Positions 8,557-17,164 are shown, counted from the stretch's first letter. The stretch is 38,146 nucleotides of DNA from Rufibacter latericius (GCF_003721515.1 NZ_RJJD01000015.1:1-38146); one strand, 5' to 3'. The notes: generated by a model from the letters alone, not told the origin. Numbers and translations are program-made.

Positions 8557-8593
8557 GTTTTCAGGCCGATTTCAGGAAAACAGCCTTGAAACG
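8557..8593. repeat. Dispersed 37-bp intergenic repeat, copy 4 (near consensus)
   Basis: Begins GTTTTCAGGC and ends GCCTTGAAACG, so the ends pair. The centre is TTTCAGGAAAACAG. It abuts the terminator and the end of the PfkB kinase gene. Confidence 0.75.
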
Positions 8594-8595
8594 GT

Positions 8596-9516
8596 TTATG
8601 CCTGTGGCTGGAAATTCACCAGTTTCACAAACTCCAGAACGCGGCTAACTACTTCATCGGGCTGCAAATCCACCAGACGCTCCGTCCCGAACTGCTCCAC
8701 GCAGAAAGACGCCATGGCAGAACCGTGGATCACCGCGCGTTTCATATTCTCAAAGCTGATGTCGTCTGTAGAAGCCAAATAGCCAATGAAGCCACCGGCA
8801 AACGTGTCGCCGGCGCCAGTTGGGTCAAACACCTCTTCCAGCGGCAACGCCGGCGCGAAGAACACTTCTTCCCCGTGGAACAACAGCGCGCCGTGCTCGC
8901 CTTTCTTGATGATAAGGTATTTCGGGCCCATGCCCATGATCTTTTTGGCAGCTTTCACCAGCGAGTACTCGCCGCTCAACTGGCGGGCTTCCTCGTCGTT
9001 GATGCTGAGCACGTCTACCATGCCAATAGTCTGGATCAGGTCCTCCAGCGCGATGTCCATCCAGAAATTCATGGTGTCCATCACAATGAGTTTGGGACGG
9101 TTGTTCAGGCGCTCAATCACTTGGCGCTGCACCTGCGGGGCCAGGTTGCCCAGCATCAGGTATTTGCAGTCCTGGTAACTCTCGGGGATCACCGGATCAA
9201 AGTCCCCCAGCACGTTCAACTCCGTTACCAGCGTCTCGCGGCTGTTCATGTCATTGAAGTAGCGGCCCGACCAGAAAAACGACTTCTCGTTCTCTTTGAT
9301 CTGCAGGCCATCTACGTTGATGCCTTTGCTCTGCATCATCTCAATATCTGATTTCAGGAAATCGCCCCCTACCACAGACACCAGGTTCACCGGCTGCACA
9401 AAGTTGGCCGCCGACAATGAAATGAAAGTTCCGGCGCCGCCGATGATCTTTTCCCGTTTCCCGAACGGAGTTTCCAGCGCATCAAACGCCACCGATCCAA
9501 TGACTAATAGACTCAT
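8596..9516 (-). CDS. PfkB/ribokinase family carbohydrate or nucleoside kinase
   Basis: A 306-residue cytosolic kinase of the PfkB family that transfers ATP phosphate to a sugar or nucleoside hydroxyl. Seen features are the N-terminal LLVIGSVAFDALETPFGK strand, the glycine-rich GGAGTFISLSAANF (residues 26-39), and the C-terminal signature DPTGAGDTFAGGFIG (231-245) with predicted catalytic base Asp237. A conserved SINDEEARQLSGE segment lies mid-protein. The substrate cannot be fixed from sequence alone; adenosine-kinase-like or ribokinase-like roles are both possible. It appears monocistronic. Confidence 0.9.
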   Translation of the reverse strand: MSLLVIGSVAFDALETPFGKREKIIGGAGTFISLSAANFVQPVNLVSVVGGDFLKSDIEMMQSKGINVDGLQIKENEKSFFWSGRYFNDMNSRETLVTELNVLGDFDPVIPESYQDCKYLMLGNLAPQVQRQVIERLNNRPKLIVMDTMNFWMDIALEDLIQTIGMVDVLSINDEEARQLSGEYSLVKAAKKIMGMGPKYLIIKKGEHGALLFHGEEVFFAPALPLEEVFDPTGAGDTFAGGFIGYLASTDDISFENMKRAVIHGSAMASFCVEQFGTERLVDLQPDEVVSRVLEFVKLVNFQPQA

Positions 9517-9593
9517 GTGTTTTCTTTTACAATTCTACAGGTAAAGGAAGTAGTTGGCTTTGCGCCGCACCTCCGCACAAAAATAAGTTTTTC

Positions 9594-9630
9594 CGTTCTA
9601 GGTCCTTTCCAGGAAAACAGCCTTAAAACG
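9594..9630. repeat. Dispersed 37-bp intergenic repeat, copy 5
   Basis: The core and right half (CCAGGAAAACAGCC, then TTAAAACG) match copy 4 almost exactly. The left end is CGTTCTAGGT. It abuts the tRNA-His terminator. Confidence 0.75.
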
Positions 9631-9661
9631 AAAAAAGCCCCTGACGAATCAGGAGCTTTTT
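9631..9661 (-). terminator. Hairpin terminator of tRNA-His
   Basis: AAAAAAGCCCCTGA and TCAGGAGCTTTTT pair with one mismatch around the tetraloop CGAA. On the minus strand it begins immediately after the tRNA 3' end and finishes in a T-run. Confidence 0.85.
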
Positions 9662-9662
9662 G

Positions 9663-9737
9663 GGTGGCCGATGGGGTTCGAACCCACGACTTCCAGAATC
9701 ACAATCTGGTGCTCTAACCAGCTGAACTACGGCCACC
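9663..9737 (-). tRNA. tRNA-His (anticodon GTG)
   Basis: The minus strand folds as a full cloverleaf. The acceptor arm is GTGGCCG/CGGCCAC, the D-arm contains AGCTGGTTAGAGC, the anticodon arm CCAGA-TTGTGAT-TCTGG carries GTG, and the T-arm contains GGTTCGAACC. An extra G at position -1 (base 9737) faces C73 (base 9663), the identity pair specific to tRNA-His. The following bases are C-A-A, so CCA is not fully encoded and must be added after transcription. Confidence 0.96.
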
Positions 9738-9817
9738 GTGTAATTGGAGAGCAAAAGTAGGGGCTTTCTCTATTCAACGCAAGTATTGGGCTGCATTTTT
9801 CTTCAATATTTTTCTTT

Positions 9818-11158
9818 CTAGCGGCTAAACAGCACTCTTTCACCGCGTTTGCTTTCGTCAAACTGGCCATGTTGATAAGCCAAATGTCCAGACACAATGG
9901 TATGCGTCACCACACCGGGCAGCGTCTGTCCTTCCAAGGGAGACCAGCCACACTTATAGAAGGTGTTTTCTTTGGTTACTGTTTGGCTTTGCTCCAGGTC
10001 TACCAACACCAGATCGGCCCAGTAGCCTTCCCTAATGAACCCTCGCTTCTCCACCTGGAAACAAATCGCCGGCGCATGGCACATTTTTTCCACCACCCGC
10101 TCTAAAGTAATTTTTCCCTGCTGATAGAAGGCCAGCATTACCTGCAACGAGTGCTGCACCAGCGGTAAACCCGAGGGCGCTCCTTTATAGGTAAGAGATT
10201 GTTTTTCTTCCCAGGTGTGCGGCGCGTGGTCTGTGGCGATGATGTCCAACCGGTTATCCAGCAATCCCTGGAAAAGGGCTTCTTTGTGGTGAGCTTCTTT
10301 GATGGCCGGGTTACATTTGATCTGGGCACCCAGGGTTTCATACTGCGCCGCGTCAAACCAGAGATGGTGCACGCAAACCTCGGCGGTAATGCGCTTCTGC
10401 TCCAGCGGCACGTCATTAGCGAACAAAGCCAGTTCCTCTTGGGTGGAGATGTGCAGAATATGCAGACGTGTGTTGTGTTTCTTTGCCAATTCCACCGCCA
10501 TGCTGGAAGACTTATAGCAGGCTGCCACGCTTCTGATCACGGGGTGCGCGTTCATCGGGATGTTCTCTTCGCCGTACTGCTCTACAGCGCGCTGCATGTT
10601 GGCCCTGATGGTGGCCTCGTCTTCGCAATGGGTGGCAATGAGCATAGGCGACTGCTTGAAGATTTCCTCCAGTGTGTGCACGTTGTCTACCAGCATATTA
10701 CCGGTGCTGGAGCCCATGAACAGCTTAATGCCGCAAACATTACGGGTATTGGTCTTCAGGATTTCCTCCAGGTTGTCGTTGGTACCGCCCATAAAGAACG
10801 AGTAATTGGCCAATGACTTTTGCGCCGCTGTGTCATACTTCTGCTGAAGCAACTCCTGCGTAGTGGCATTGGGCACCGTGTTAGGCATTTCCATGAAGGT
10901 AGTCACCCCCCCGGCCACGGCAGCTCTGGGTTCAGAGTACAGATCAGCTTTGTAGGTGAGGCCGGGGTCCCGGAAATGGACTTGGTCGTCAATGATGCCC
11001 GGCAGCAGGTATTGGCCTTTGGCGTCTATCACCGTATCAGCGATGGCATTTAAGTTCTGCCCGATGGTGTGGATGTAACCGTTTTTCACCAGCACATCGG
11101 CGGCCTGGATGCGGCCTTCGTTCACGAGCTGGGCGTTCTTGATCAGGATGCTGTTCAT
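9818..11158 (-). CDS. pyrC: Dihydroorotase
   Basis: A 446-residue amidohydrolase assigned as dihydroorotase, which cyclises carbamoyl-aspartate to dihydroorotate in pyrimidine synthesis. Landmarks are DDQVHFRDPG (57-66), the candidate carbamylated lysine K145 in GIKLFMGSSTGN, His177 (ATHCED), His233 and His236 (RLHILHIS) and Asp310 (ATDHAPH). The first metal motif is D-x-Q-x-H rather than D-x-H-x-H, so one zinc ligand is Gln59. I recall this variant in other Bacteroidota enzymes. Related cyclic amidohydrolases (allantoinase, hydantoinase) are the alternative. Upp lies nearby but in a different transcription unit. Confidence 0.88.
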   Translation of the reverse strand: MNSILIKNAQLVNEGRIQAADVLVKNGYIHTIGQNLNAIADTVIDAKGQYLLPGIIDDQVHFRDPGLTYKADLYSEPRAAVAGGVTTFMEMPNTVPNATTQELLQQKYDTAAQKSLANYSFFMGGTNDNLEEILKTNTRNVCGIKLFMGSSTGNMLVDNVHTLEEIFKQSPMLIATHCEDEATIRANMQRAVEQYGEENIPMNAHPVIRSVAACYKSSSMAVELAKKHNTRLHILHISTQEELALFANDVPLEQKRITAEVCVHHLWFDAAQYETLGAQIKCNPAIKEAHHKEALFQGLLDNRLDIIATDHAPHTWEEKQSLTYKGAPSGLPLVQHSLQVMLAFYQQGKITLERVVEKMCHAPAICFQVEKRGFIREGYWADLVLVDLEQSQTVTKENTFYKCGWSPLEGQTLPGVVTHTIVSGHLAYQHGQFDESKRGERVLFSR

Positions 11159-11205
11159 AGCGCTAAGATAAAGGTGATCTTGATTCTACAGCCCTAAATA
11201 CTTTT

Positions 11206-11242
11206 GTTTTCCCTCCGTTTTTCCGAAATCAGCTTGAAAACG
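11206..11242. repeat. Dispersed 37-bp intergenic repeat, copy 6
   Basis: Begins GTTTTCCCTC and ends TTGAAAACG, with core TTTTTCCGAAATCAGC. It lies between divergent pyrC and the helicase gene, about 40 bases before the helicase -7 element. Confidence 0.7.
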
Positions 11243-11281
11243 TATTACTGGAGAGAAGGATAGGCACAAATTTCAATTCCG

Positions 11282-11289
11282 TACCTTTG
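11282..11289 (+). promoter_or_regulatory. -7 promoter element TACCTTTG before the helicase gene
   Basis: TACCTTTG matches the Bacteroidota -7 consensus TAnnTTTG exactly. It ends only five bases before the helicase ATG at 11295, so the message would be leaderless or nearly so. No clear -33 TTG is seen. Confidence 0.5.
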
Positions 11290-11294
11290 CACCG

Positions 11295-12737
11295 ATGATA
11301 GAAGAAGAAAACGAAAATCTTGCCCCGGAGCAGGACGAAAACATAGCCCCTGAGGCAACCGAGGAAACCCAGCAGGAAGAAGAGGAACAACCTAGTTTCG
11401 AGGACTTCAAGCTGAACAAACAGTTGCTGAACGCCATCTCTGAGTTGGGTTACCAGAAACCTACGCCGGTGCAGGTGCAGACCATCCCCTTGGCCATGGC
11501 TGGGCACGATGTGATGGGCATCGCGCAGACGGGTACGGGTAAAACGGCCGCGTACGTGCTGCCGTTGCTTATGAAAGTGAAGTATGCCCAAGGCAAGCAC
11601 CCACGCGCCCTCATCTTAGCGCCTACCCGAGAGTTGGTGATGCAGATTGAGGAGAACATCCATAAGTTCAGCGCTTACCTTGATTTGCGTACCGTGGGCA
11701 TTTACGGCGGCGTAGGGCCAAAAACCCAGATTGAGCGTATTCAGGCCGGTATTGATATTCTGGTGGCTACTCCCGGCCGACTCATGGACATCTACCGCAA
11801 AGGTGAACTGCACCTGAAAGAACTGAAGACACTGGTGCTGGACGAGGCCGACAAGATGATGGACATGGGCTTCATGCCGCAGATTCGGCAGATTTTGGAA
11901 ATAATACCGCGTAAACGGCAGAACTTGCTGTTCTCGGCGACCATGCACGAGCGGGTACACACGTTATCTGAGGAGTTCCTGGAGTTCCCGATGGTGGTGG
12001 AAGTGACGCCGCAGGCCACACCCGTGGAAACCGTGAGCCAGAAACTGTACCGCGTGCCTAACCTGCGTACGAAGATTGCCTTGCTGGAACACCTCTTTGA
12101 GGACAAGGAGACGTTTAACCGCGTTATGATCTTCACCCGCAGCAAAACCAACGCCGACAACGTGAGTTCTTTCCTGGACCGTAAAGGTCAAGGCGGCGTG
12201 CGCGTGGTGCACGGAAACAAAGGCCAGAACACCCGCATCAACGCCGTAGAAGCTTTCAGAGATGGCGAAGTACGCTATTTAGTAGCCACCGATGTAGCAG
12301 CCCGCGGCATCGATATCAACGACGTGAGCCACGTGATCAACTTCGATGTGCCTATCATATATGAGGACTACGTGCACCGCATCGGGCGGACGGGACGTGC
12401 CGAGCAGACCGGCGCTTCCATCATTTTCGCGAACGAGGCCGAGATGCACCACATTGACCGCATTGAGAAGTTGATCAAGATGAAAATCCCGGAAGCCGCC
12501 ATTCCTGAGCAAGTGCGGGTGTACGAGACCCCGTTTGAGGAGCAACAGGTTATTAACCGGGAACTAGACAACCAAAAACGCCGCGAGGACCCAGACTTCA
12601 AAGGTGCGTTCCACGAGAAAAAAGCCCGCCCAAAGGAAAACATTGGCAAAGGCGAGAAAGTGAGAGACCTGAAGAAAGCGGGCTGGAAGAAAACCAAATC
12701 CGGAGGAGCCAGCAAACGGAAAAGCAGCCGCCGGTAA
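11295..12737 (+). CDS. DEAD/DEAH box ATP-dependent RNA helicase (RhlE-like)
   Basis: A 480-residue RNA helicase that unwinds RNA duplexes in ribosome assembly or RNA decay. It has an acidic N-terminal extension (residues 1-34, rich in E), a Q-motif (GYQKPTPVQVQTIPLAM), Walker A AQTGTGKT (77-84), PTRELVMQ, ATPGRL, DEAD (183-186), SAT (214-216), the domain 2 motif ARGIDINDVSHVINFD and HRIGRTGR (361-368). A basic tail follows (residues 430-480, ending SGGASKRKSSRR) that likely binds RNA. The layout resembles the RhlE/RhlB group. The ATG follows a TACCTTTG promoter element. Confidence 0.95.
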   Translation: MIEEENENLAPEQDENIAPEATEETQQEEEEQPSFEDFKLNKQLLNAISELGYQKPTPVQVQTIPLAMAGHDVMGIAQTGTGKTAAYVLPLLMKVKYAQGKHPRALILAPTRELVMQIEENIHKFSAYLDLRTVGIYGGVGPKTQIERIQAGIDILVATPGRLMDIYRKGELHLKELKTLVLDEADKMMDMGFMPQIRQILEIIPRKRQNLLFSATMHERVHTLSEEFLEFPMVVEVTPQATPVETVSQKLYRVPNLRTKIALLEHLFEDKETFNRVMIFTRSKTNADNVSSFLDRKGQGGVRVVHGNKGQNTRINAVEAFRDGEVRYLVATDVAARGIDINDVSHVINFDVPIIYEDYVHRIGRTGRAEQTGASIIFANEAEMHHIDRIEKLIKMKIPEAAIPEQVRVYETPFEEQQVINRELDNQKRREDPDFKGAFHEKKARPKENIGKGEKVRDLKKAGWKKTKSGGASKRKSSRR

Positions 12738-12802
12738 TTAATTGCTGATTGTTCTACCCAAAAGAGAGCTTGATATAAGCTTCGTTTTCGAAAAAGCACT
12801 TA

Positions 12803-12846
12803 AAAACAGAAGAGCCGCGTGGAAATCCATGCGGCTCTTCTGTTTT
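12803..12846 (+). terminator. Hairpin terminator after the helicase gene
   Basis: AAAACAGAAGAGCCGC (12803-12818) pairs perfectly with the arm at 12831-12846, and a small TGG/CCA stem lies inside the loop. Confidence 0.9.
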
Positions 12847-12878
12847 ATAACTGTTTCAAGGAAAAGCGCCTTAAAGCG
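12842..12878. repeat. Dispersed 37-bp intergenic repeat, copy 7
   Basis: Begins GTTTTATAAC inside the terminator T-run and ends GCCTTAAAGCG, with core TTTCAAGGAAAAGC. Confidence 0.65.
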
Positions 12879-12918
12879 CAGCAGTTTTTTACAACAATTT
12901 ACAATCAGCAATCAACAA

Positions 12919-13380
12919 CTACTTTTGAAGGAACTGCAGAAAAGGCAAGTGCCTCAGTTCAAACAAGGTCAGGGTGACGGCGAATCCCCAGAAAACGGCG
13001 CTCCAAAACATGTGCAGCATAATGCGGCTTTTGGATACTCCCAAAACAGTGGCCAGCACGGTACCTACGATGGGCGTAAAGAGGACAGGCGTAAGAAAAG
13101 CAATGCCAGACATGCCAAAGCGCTTCCAAACCGAAACAATGCGTCGGTTCTTCTTGCTGAACATAGGCTTGTTTTTGGCTCGCTGCCGGGCCACATACCG
13201 GTCATGCACCGCTGACCCGATCAAGGAAAACAGCAATACGCTGGTCATCATACCAGCAATGGTCAGGCCTAAGGTAGCCCAAAAGGAAACACCCATGGTC
13301 AAACCAACCAAAGGACCTCCAAAGAACTTTACCGAGCTCAGAAGATAAACAGAGATATATTTCAGAACTGCCGCGATCAT
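12919..13380 (-). CDS. Multi-pass inner-membrane protein, possibly small multidrug-export (COG2426) type
   Basis: A 153-residue protein with four likely membrane segments: about residues 2-25, 30-55 (SFWATLGLTIAGMMTSVLLF), 90-115 (GMSGIAFLTPVLFTPIVGTV) and 122-142. A basic cytosolic loop (YVARQRAKNKPMFSKKNRRI) lies between the second and third. The FLTPVLFTPIVGTVLATVLG segment recalls the small multidrug-export family, but I cannot confirm it. The gene is flanked by unrelated units and looks monocistronic. Confidence 0.6.
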   Translation of the reverse strand: MIAAVLKYISVYLLSSVKFFGGPLVGLTMGVSFWATLGLTIAGMMTSVLLFSLIGSAVHDRYVARQRAKNKPMFSKKNRRIVSVWKRFGMSGIAFLTPVLFTPIVGTVLATVLGVSKSRIMLHMFWSAVFWGFAVTLTLFELRHLPFLQFLQK

Positions 13381-13530
13381 ACCGTCACCAAATCAAAAGT
13401 CACATCTAACACCTTGCCTCTAATATAGAGTTAAACTCTTTAAAATAAGAGATTTAAACACCAAACAAATCATTACTATAGAACTAGTAACGCTCCTTTT
13501 ATAGAAGGTACTAGGTCAAAAGAAAGTATC

Positions 13531-14196
13531 TTATTGTACTTTCTCATTTTTTTCCCCGAAAGCCAAATCTCCGGCATCACCCAGGCCCGGTACAATGTAG
13601 GCGTGTTCATTGAGATGATCGTCCAGGGCACCCAGCCAAAGCTCGGCCTCAGGGATCTGTTCGTGTACATGAGCTACACCTTCAGGACTCGCGATTATGG
13701 CTGCAATGATGATCCGTTTGGGAGTACCAAACCGAAGCATGTCTTTGTAGGTAAGCACCAAAGACTTTCCCGTAGCCAACATAGGGTCCACCAGAATCAG
13801 GATTTTATCTTCCAGGTGCGGGGTAGCCATGTAGTCTAAATGTACAGACAGTTGACGCCCCCCTTCTACCCTATAGGCTCCCACAAAAGCGCTGGTAGAA
13901 TGGTCAAAATAATTCAGGAAACCCTGATGAAACGGAAGACCGGCGCGCAACACCGTGGCCAGCACGGGAAACTCCTGCAGCAGCGTCTGCTGCGCTTGAG
14001 CCAAGGGCGTCTGGATGGTTTGTTCTGCGTACGGCAGCGTTTCAGAGATTTTGAAGGCCATCACCTCGCCCAAGCGCTCTAGGTTGCGGCGAAACCGCAG
14101 GCTGTCTTTCTGCACCGTCACATCACGCAACTCAGAGATAAAATGATTGGCTAGCGAAGGTGTTTGGCTAAGAATGAAAAGACGGTTGGACTCCAT
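13531..14196 (-). CDS. upp: Uracil phosphoribosyltransferase
   Basis: Upp converts uracil and PRPP to UMP in pyrimidine salvage. The 221-residue protein has the PRPP-binding loop ILVDPMLATGKSL (residues 133-145), the flexible VLRAGLPFHQGF segment (82-93), and the C-terminal uracil-binding motif YIVPGLGDAGDLAFG near residues 197-211. Length fits the family (about 210-220). Its first 46 bases overlap the end of the upstream GNAT/FemAB-like gene, so the two are probably translationally coupled. Confidence 0.95.
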   Translation of the reverse strand: MESNRLFILSQTPSLANHFISELRDVTVQKDSLRFRRNLERLGEVMAFKISETLPYAEQTIQTPLAQAQQTLLQEFPVLATVLRAGLPFHQGFLNYFDHSTSAFVGAYRVEGGRQLSVHLDYMATPHLEDKILILVDPMLATGKSLVLTYKDMLRFGTPKRIIIAAIIASPEGVAHVHEQIPEAELWLGALDDHLNEHAYIVPGLGDAGDLAFGEKNEKVQ

Positions 14197-15113
14197 TGCA
14201 GGGCGGTGGATTTAGGTTTACTGCTTAAAGATACATACCAGACAGGCTGCGCGCCAAAACTGGCGTAAAAATTCGCCACACCCGGCACTTCGCTGCCTTC
14301 AAAGTCAAACGTCTTCCCCGAGCCGGCTGCTTGGGCAATGATGTGATCTAACAGAAAGGCCATGGCACTTTTTTGCCTTCCTTTAGGAGAACTGGCCCCA
14401 AACAGGAACGTGATGGCATGATCGGTTTCTAGCAGAAAGGCGGCCGCCAGCAACTCTCCTCGCAGGCGCACTTCCCACACTTGCCCAGCCTTTTCTTGCT
14501 TGACCCGGCCGTACAAACCTTCCAGCGTCTGGTAATGCCGGTTCCGCAGTTCGGGTAGTTCTTTCCCTTTGGTGTTCCTGAACAGTTCTACCAAAGACTT
14601 AATGCCGGAAGTGGGCACAACGGTGAGCTTTTCCTTTTCGGCTTTCTTCAGGTTCCGGCGCAGGTTAGATGAATAATTCTGGCGCACCTCGGCGTACGCA
14701 GGGCTTAGGGAAAGTTCATAGTTGGGCCTGGTCCTGTAGGCCCAGGGAGTTGGCAGAATCAAAGTTCGTTCATGGCACCACGGCATCTGGTATTGCACTG
14801 CGGAGTAATGAACAGGCAGAAGAGCCAGGTATTCTTCTGGAGTACGGTGCTGGCTGGCGGGGGTGACTACTAAGCCTAGTTGCTGCGTGAACAGCGGCTG
14901 GTACACTTTCTTCCTGCCCAGTAGGGTACGCACCGGCAGCGGAAACAAAGAAACATACTCGTTGTCCTGTATCTCCACCAAGGCTTCCCAGTGTCCCCTG
15001 CACACCACTTCCAGATACCAGGCATGGAGGTATACCAGGGGCGCATCTGCTTTCTGCAAACAAGCTTCCCAACTCACGGGGTCTATCTCATGGTGACGTA
15101 ACAACTGAATCAT
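14151..15113 (-). CDS. GNAT/FemAB-like acyltransferase
   Basis: A 320-residue cytosolic protein with a GNAT-type fold resembling FemAB-like or BioF2-like acetyltransferases. Visible landmarks are SSNLRRNLKKAEKEKLTVV (about residues 178-196), which resembles the helix and strand that open the second GNAT domain, VWEVRLRGELLAAAFLLET, and the C-terminal FDFEGSEVPGVANFYASFGA that is typical of FemAB-like C-termini. The substrate is unknown; peptidoglycan, lipid or polysaccharide acyl transfer are all possible. The gene ends 46 bases inside upp, an unusually long overlap, with both frames clearly coding. Confidence 0.75.
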   Translation of the reverse strand: MIQLLRHHEIDPVSWEACLQKADAPLVYLHAWYLEVVCRGHWEALVEIQDNEYVSLFPLPVRTLLGRKKVYQPLFTQQLGLVVTPASQHRTPEEYLALLPVHYSAVQYQMPWCHERTLILPTPWAYRTRPNYELSLSPAYAEVRQNYSSNLRRNLKKAEKEKLTVVPTSGIKSLVELFRNTKGKELPELRNRHYQTLEGLYGRVKQEKAGQVWEVRLRGELLAAAFLLETDHAITFLFGASSPKGRQKSAMAFLLDHIIAQAAGSGKTFDFEGSEVPGVANFYASFGAQPVWYVSLSSKPKSTALQWSPTVFSFLAKHLR

Positions 15114-15172
15114 GGCGCCGGAAAGATACTGTTTTCAAAGATTCACCACATGTCCTTGCTAGCATTCCTTCT

Positions 15173-15209
15173 GCTTTGCCGATGTTTTGCAAAAACCGGC
15201 TTTAAAACA
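15173..15209. repeat. Dispersed 37-bp intergenic repeat, copy 8 (divergent)
   Basis: Begins GCTTTGCCGA and ends CTTTAAAACA, with core TGTTTTGCAAAAACCGG. It lies upstream of the outer-membrane protein gene and within a spurious N-terminal extension of that frame, which supports the later start codon. Confidence 0.5.
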
Positions 15210-15317
15210 ACCCAGAATTTCAGACTCAGGACTCAGAACCCCTACAAGGCAACCCGAGGACCTTTGAAAGAGTACACGCACAAAATTCCATTAACTTCGC
15301 GCCTTCAACCCTTATAT

Positions 15318-17009
15318 ATGAGAAAAACATACCGTCTGCTGTTGGGTTTGTCTGTTCTGGCAGGTACTGCATCGGCACAGGATGCCACCGTTCCGTTGAA
15401 CCAGGATGTGTACCGCGTGATTGACCGCTACCACATTAAGCGCAACACCGAGGATTTGCACACCTCTTTCAAGCCGTACGGCCGGGCCCGGGTAGCCGCT
15501 CTGGGCGAAGACGCCCGTCAGGATGCCCTATCTGGTTCCGCCACCGATGAGTACAACGTCAATTACCTCATCAACGACAACTGGAATTATACCCGCAACA
15601 CGCGCAACAACGAAAGCCAGCGCTCTTTGGGGCCGTTTTTCCGAAACAAGACCGATCTCTACCACTACGAAGGCCCGGATTTCACTTTGCGCGTAAACCC
15701 GGTCATAGGCCTACAGGCCGGTAAAGACAGTGATACCGATGGCTTGCGCTACCTCAACACCCGGGGTCTGCAGGTGGAAGGCTCTATTGACGAGAAACTT
15801 GGTTTCTATACCTTCCTAGCCGATAACCAGGTGAAACTGCCGGGCTACGTGAACGAACGCGTGAGCCGTGACAACATCGTGCCGCACGAGGCCTACTGGA
15901 AAACCTTCGGGAGAAGCGGTGGCTATGATTTTTTCTCGGCCAGAGGCTACATCAACTACGCGGCCACCAAACACATTAGCGTGATGCTGGGCCACGACCG
16001 CAACTTCATCGGGAACGGGTTCCGGTCCATGATCCTGTCTGATTACGCCGCGCCGTATTTCTTCCTGAAACTACAGACCCAGATCTGGAAACTACAGTAC
16101 ACCAACCTCTACGCCGAACTCACCCAGGACTTTGAACGCGCAGACCAATTGTACGCCAAAAAGTACATGACCCTGCACCACCTTAGCGTGAACATTTTGC
16201 CAAACCTGAATGTGGGCGTGTTTGAGTCGGTGATCTTCGGGCGCGACCGGGGCCGATTTGAGTTGCAGTACCTGAACCCGGTTATTTTCTACCGCAGCAT
16301 TGAACAGGGCCTGGGCTCAGAGGACAATGCCTTGCTGGGGATGGATTTCAAATGGAACATCTACAACCGCGTGCAACTCTACGGTCAGGCCGTGCTGGAT
16401 GAGTTCCTGATCAGTGAACTACGGGCCGGCAACGGCTGGTGGGGAAATAAGTTCGCGCTACAGGGCGGCGCCAAGTACATTGATGCGTTCGGGGTGTCTA
16501 ACCTGGATCTGCAGGGCGAGCTCAACCTGGCCCGGCCTTTCACTTACCAGCATGAAGACCCTTCCAAAAACTACCAGCATTATCTGCAGCCCCTTGCGCA
16601 CCCTATGGGCGCAAACCTGGCCGAGGCCGTAGCCATTGTGCGCTATCAGCCCATTCCTAAGCTGACTCTCACCGCTAAAGCCATTGCCACCCGCTACGGC
16701 CAGGACCCTGAGCCAACCGTAGACCCGCTAAACCCTGAAAACACCATTGTGTACAACTACGGCGGCAACGTCCTGAAATCTTACAACACCCGCCAGGGCG
16801 ACTACGGCTATCAGATTGGGAGCGGCATCACCACAGACCAGATTTACGGCGAGGCCACCGCTTCCTTCCAACTGCGGTACAACATGTTCCTGGATTTGAC
16901 CCAGGTAGTTCGTCGGGCCGATGCCGAGGGCAACCGCCTGGACCGGAACACTACGTTCTCTGCCGTTTCTTTCCGGTGGAACATTCCGCAGCGCACCCAC
17001 GAGTTTTAA
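15318..17009 (+). CDS. Outer-membrane beta-barrel protein, Wzi/RemB-like
   Basis: A 563-residue exported protein. I choose the ATG at 15318 because a clear signal peptide begins there (RKTYRLLLGLSVLAGTASA, cleavage before QDATV); the frame is open from 15150 but that part translates a repeat. The body has alternating aromatic strands and turns typical of a beta-barrel, such as FIGNGFRSMILSDYAAPYFF and KLQTQIWKLQYTNLYAEL, and ends in FRWNIPQRTHEF. The pattern resembles capsule-assembly Wzi proteins and the Flavobacterium gliding protein RemB. I rate the barrel as likely and the exact family as tentative. It precedes the ABC exporter gene but is separated from it by a terminator. Confidence 0.75.
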   Translation: MRKTYRLLLGLSVLAGTASAQDATVPLNQDVYRVIDRYHIKRNTEDLHTSFKPYGRARVAALGEDARQDALSGSATDEYNVNYLINDNWNYTRNTRNNESQRSLGPFFRNKTDLYHYEGPDFTLRVNPVIGLQAGKDSDTDGLRYLNTRGLQVEGSIDEKLGFYTFLADNQVKLPGYVNERVSRDNIVPHEAYWKTFGRSGGYDFFSARGYINYAATKHISVMLGHDRNFIGNGFRSMILSDYAAPYFFLKLQTQIWKLQYTNLYAELTQDFERADQLYAKKYMTLHHLSVNILPNLNVGVFESVIFGRDRGRFELQYLNPVIFYRSIEQGLGSEDNALLGMDFKWNIYNRVQLYGQAVLDEFLISELRAGNGWWGNKFALQGGAKYIDAFGVSNLDLQGELNLARPFTYQHEDPSKNYQHYLQPLAHPMGANLAEAVAIVRYQPIPKLTLTAKAIATRYGQDPEPTVDPLNPENTIVYNYGGNVLKSYNTRQGDYGYQIGSGITTDQIYGEATASFQLRYNMFLDLTQVVRRADAEGNRLDRNTTFSAVSFRWNIPQRTHEF

Positions 17010-17038
17010 TAGCTTTTGCTAAAACCATCCTCAAAACG
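17003..17038. repeat. Dispersed intergenic repeat, copy 9
   Basis: Begins GTTTTAATAG, so it includes the stop codon of the barrel gene, and ends CCTCAAAACG. One base shorter than the others. Confidence 0.55.
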
Positions 17039-17080
17039 AATCGGCTCCTTCTTATCCACAGAAGGAGCTGATTCGTTTTT
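17033..17080 (+). terminator. Hairpin terminator after the outer-membrane protein gene
   Basis: AAAACGAATCGGCTCCTTCT pairs with the arm ending ATTCGTTTT at 17061-17080, with one G-T style mismatch and a seven-base loop. Confidence 0.9.
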
Positions 17081-17111
17081 GGCCTCTTTTTCCAGAAACA
17101 AACCCAAAACA
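17075..17111. repeat. Dispersed 37-bp intergenic repeat, copy 10
   Basis: Begins GTTTTTGGCC in the terminator tail and ends CCCAAAACA, with core CTTTTTCCAGAAACAAA. Confidence 0.6.
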
Positions 17112-17151
17112 CCTCCTTCACACCTTATACTGTTTCATTCCGGCAAAGCCG

Positions 17152-17159
17152 TACCTTTG
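17152..17159 (+). promoter_or_regulatory. -7 promoter element TACCTTTG before the ABC exporter gene
   Basis: TACCTTTG ends five bases before the ATG at 17165, the same sequence and spacing as before the helicase gene at 11282. A leaderless or near-leaderless message is suggested. Confidence 0.5.
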
Positions 17160-17164
17160 CAGGA

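Noticed and set aside
15150..15317. N-terminal extension of the outer-membrane protein
   Set aside because: It precedes a clear signal peptide at 15318 and contains a copy of the intergenic repeat.
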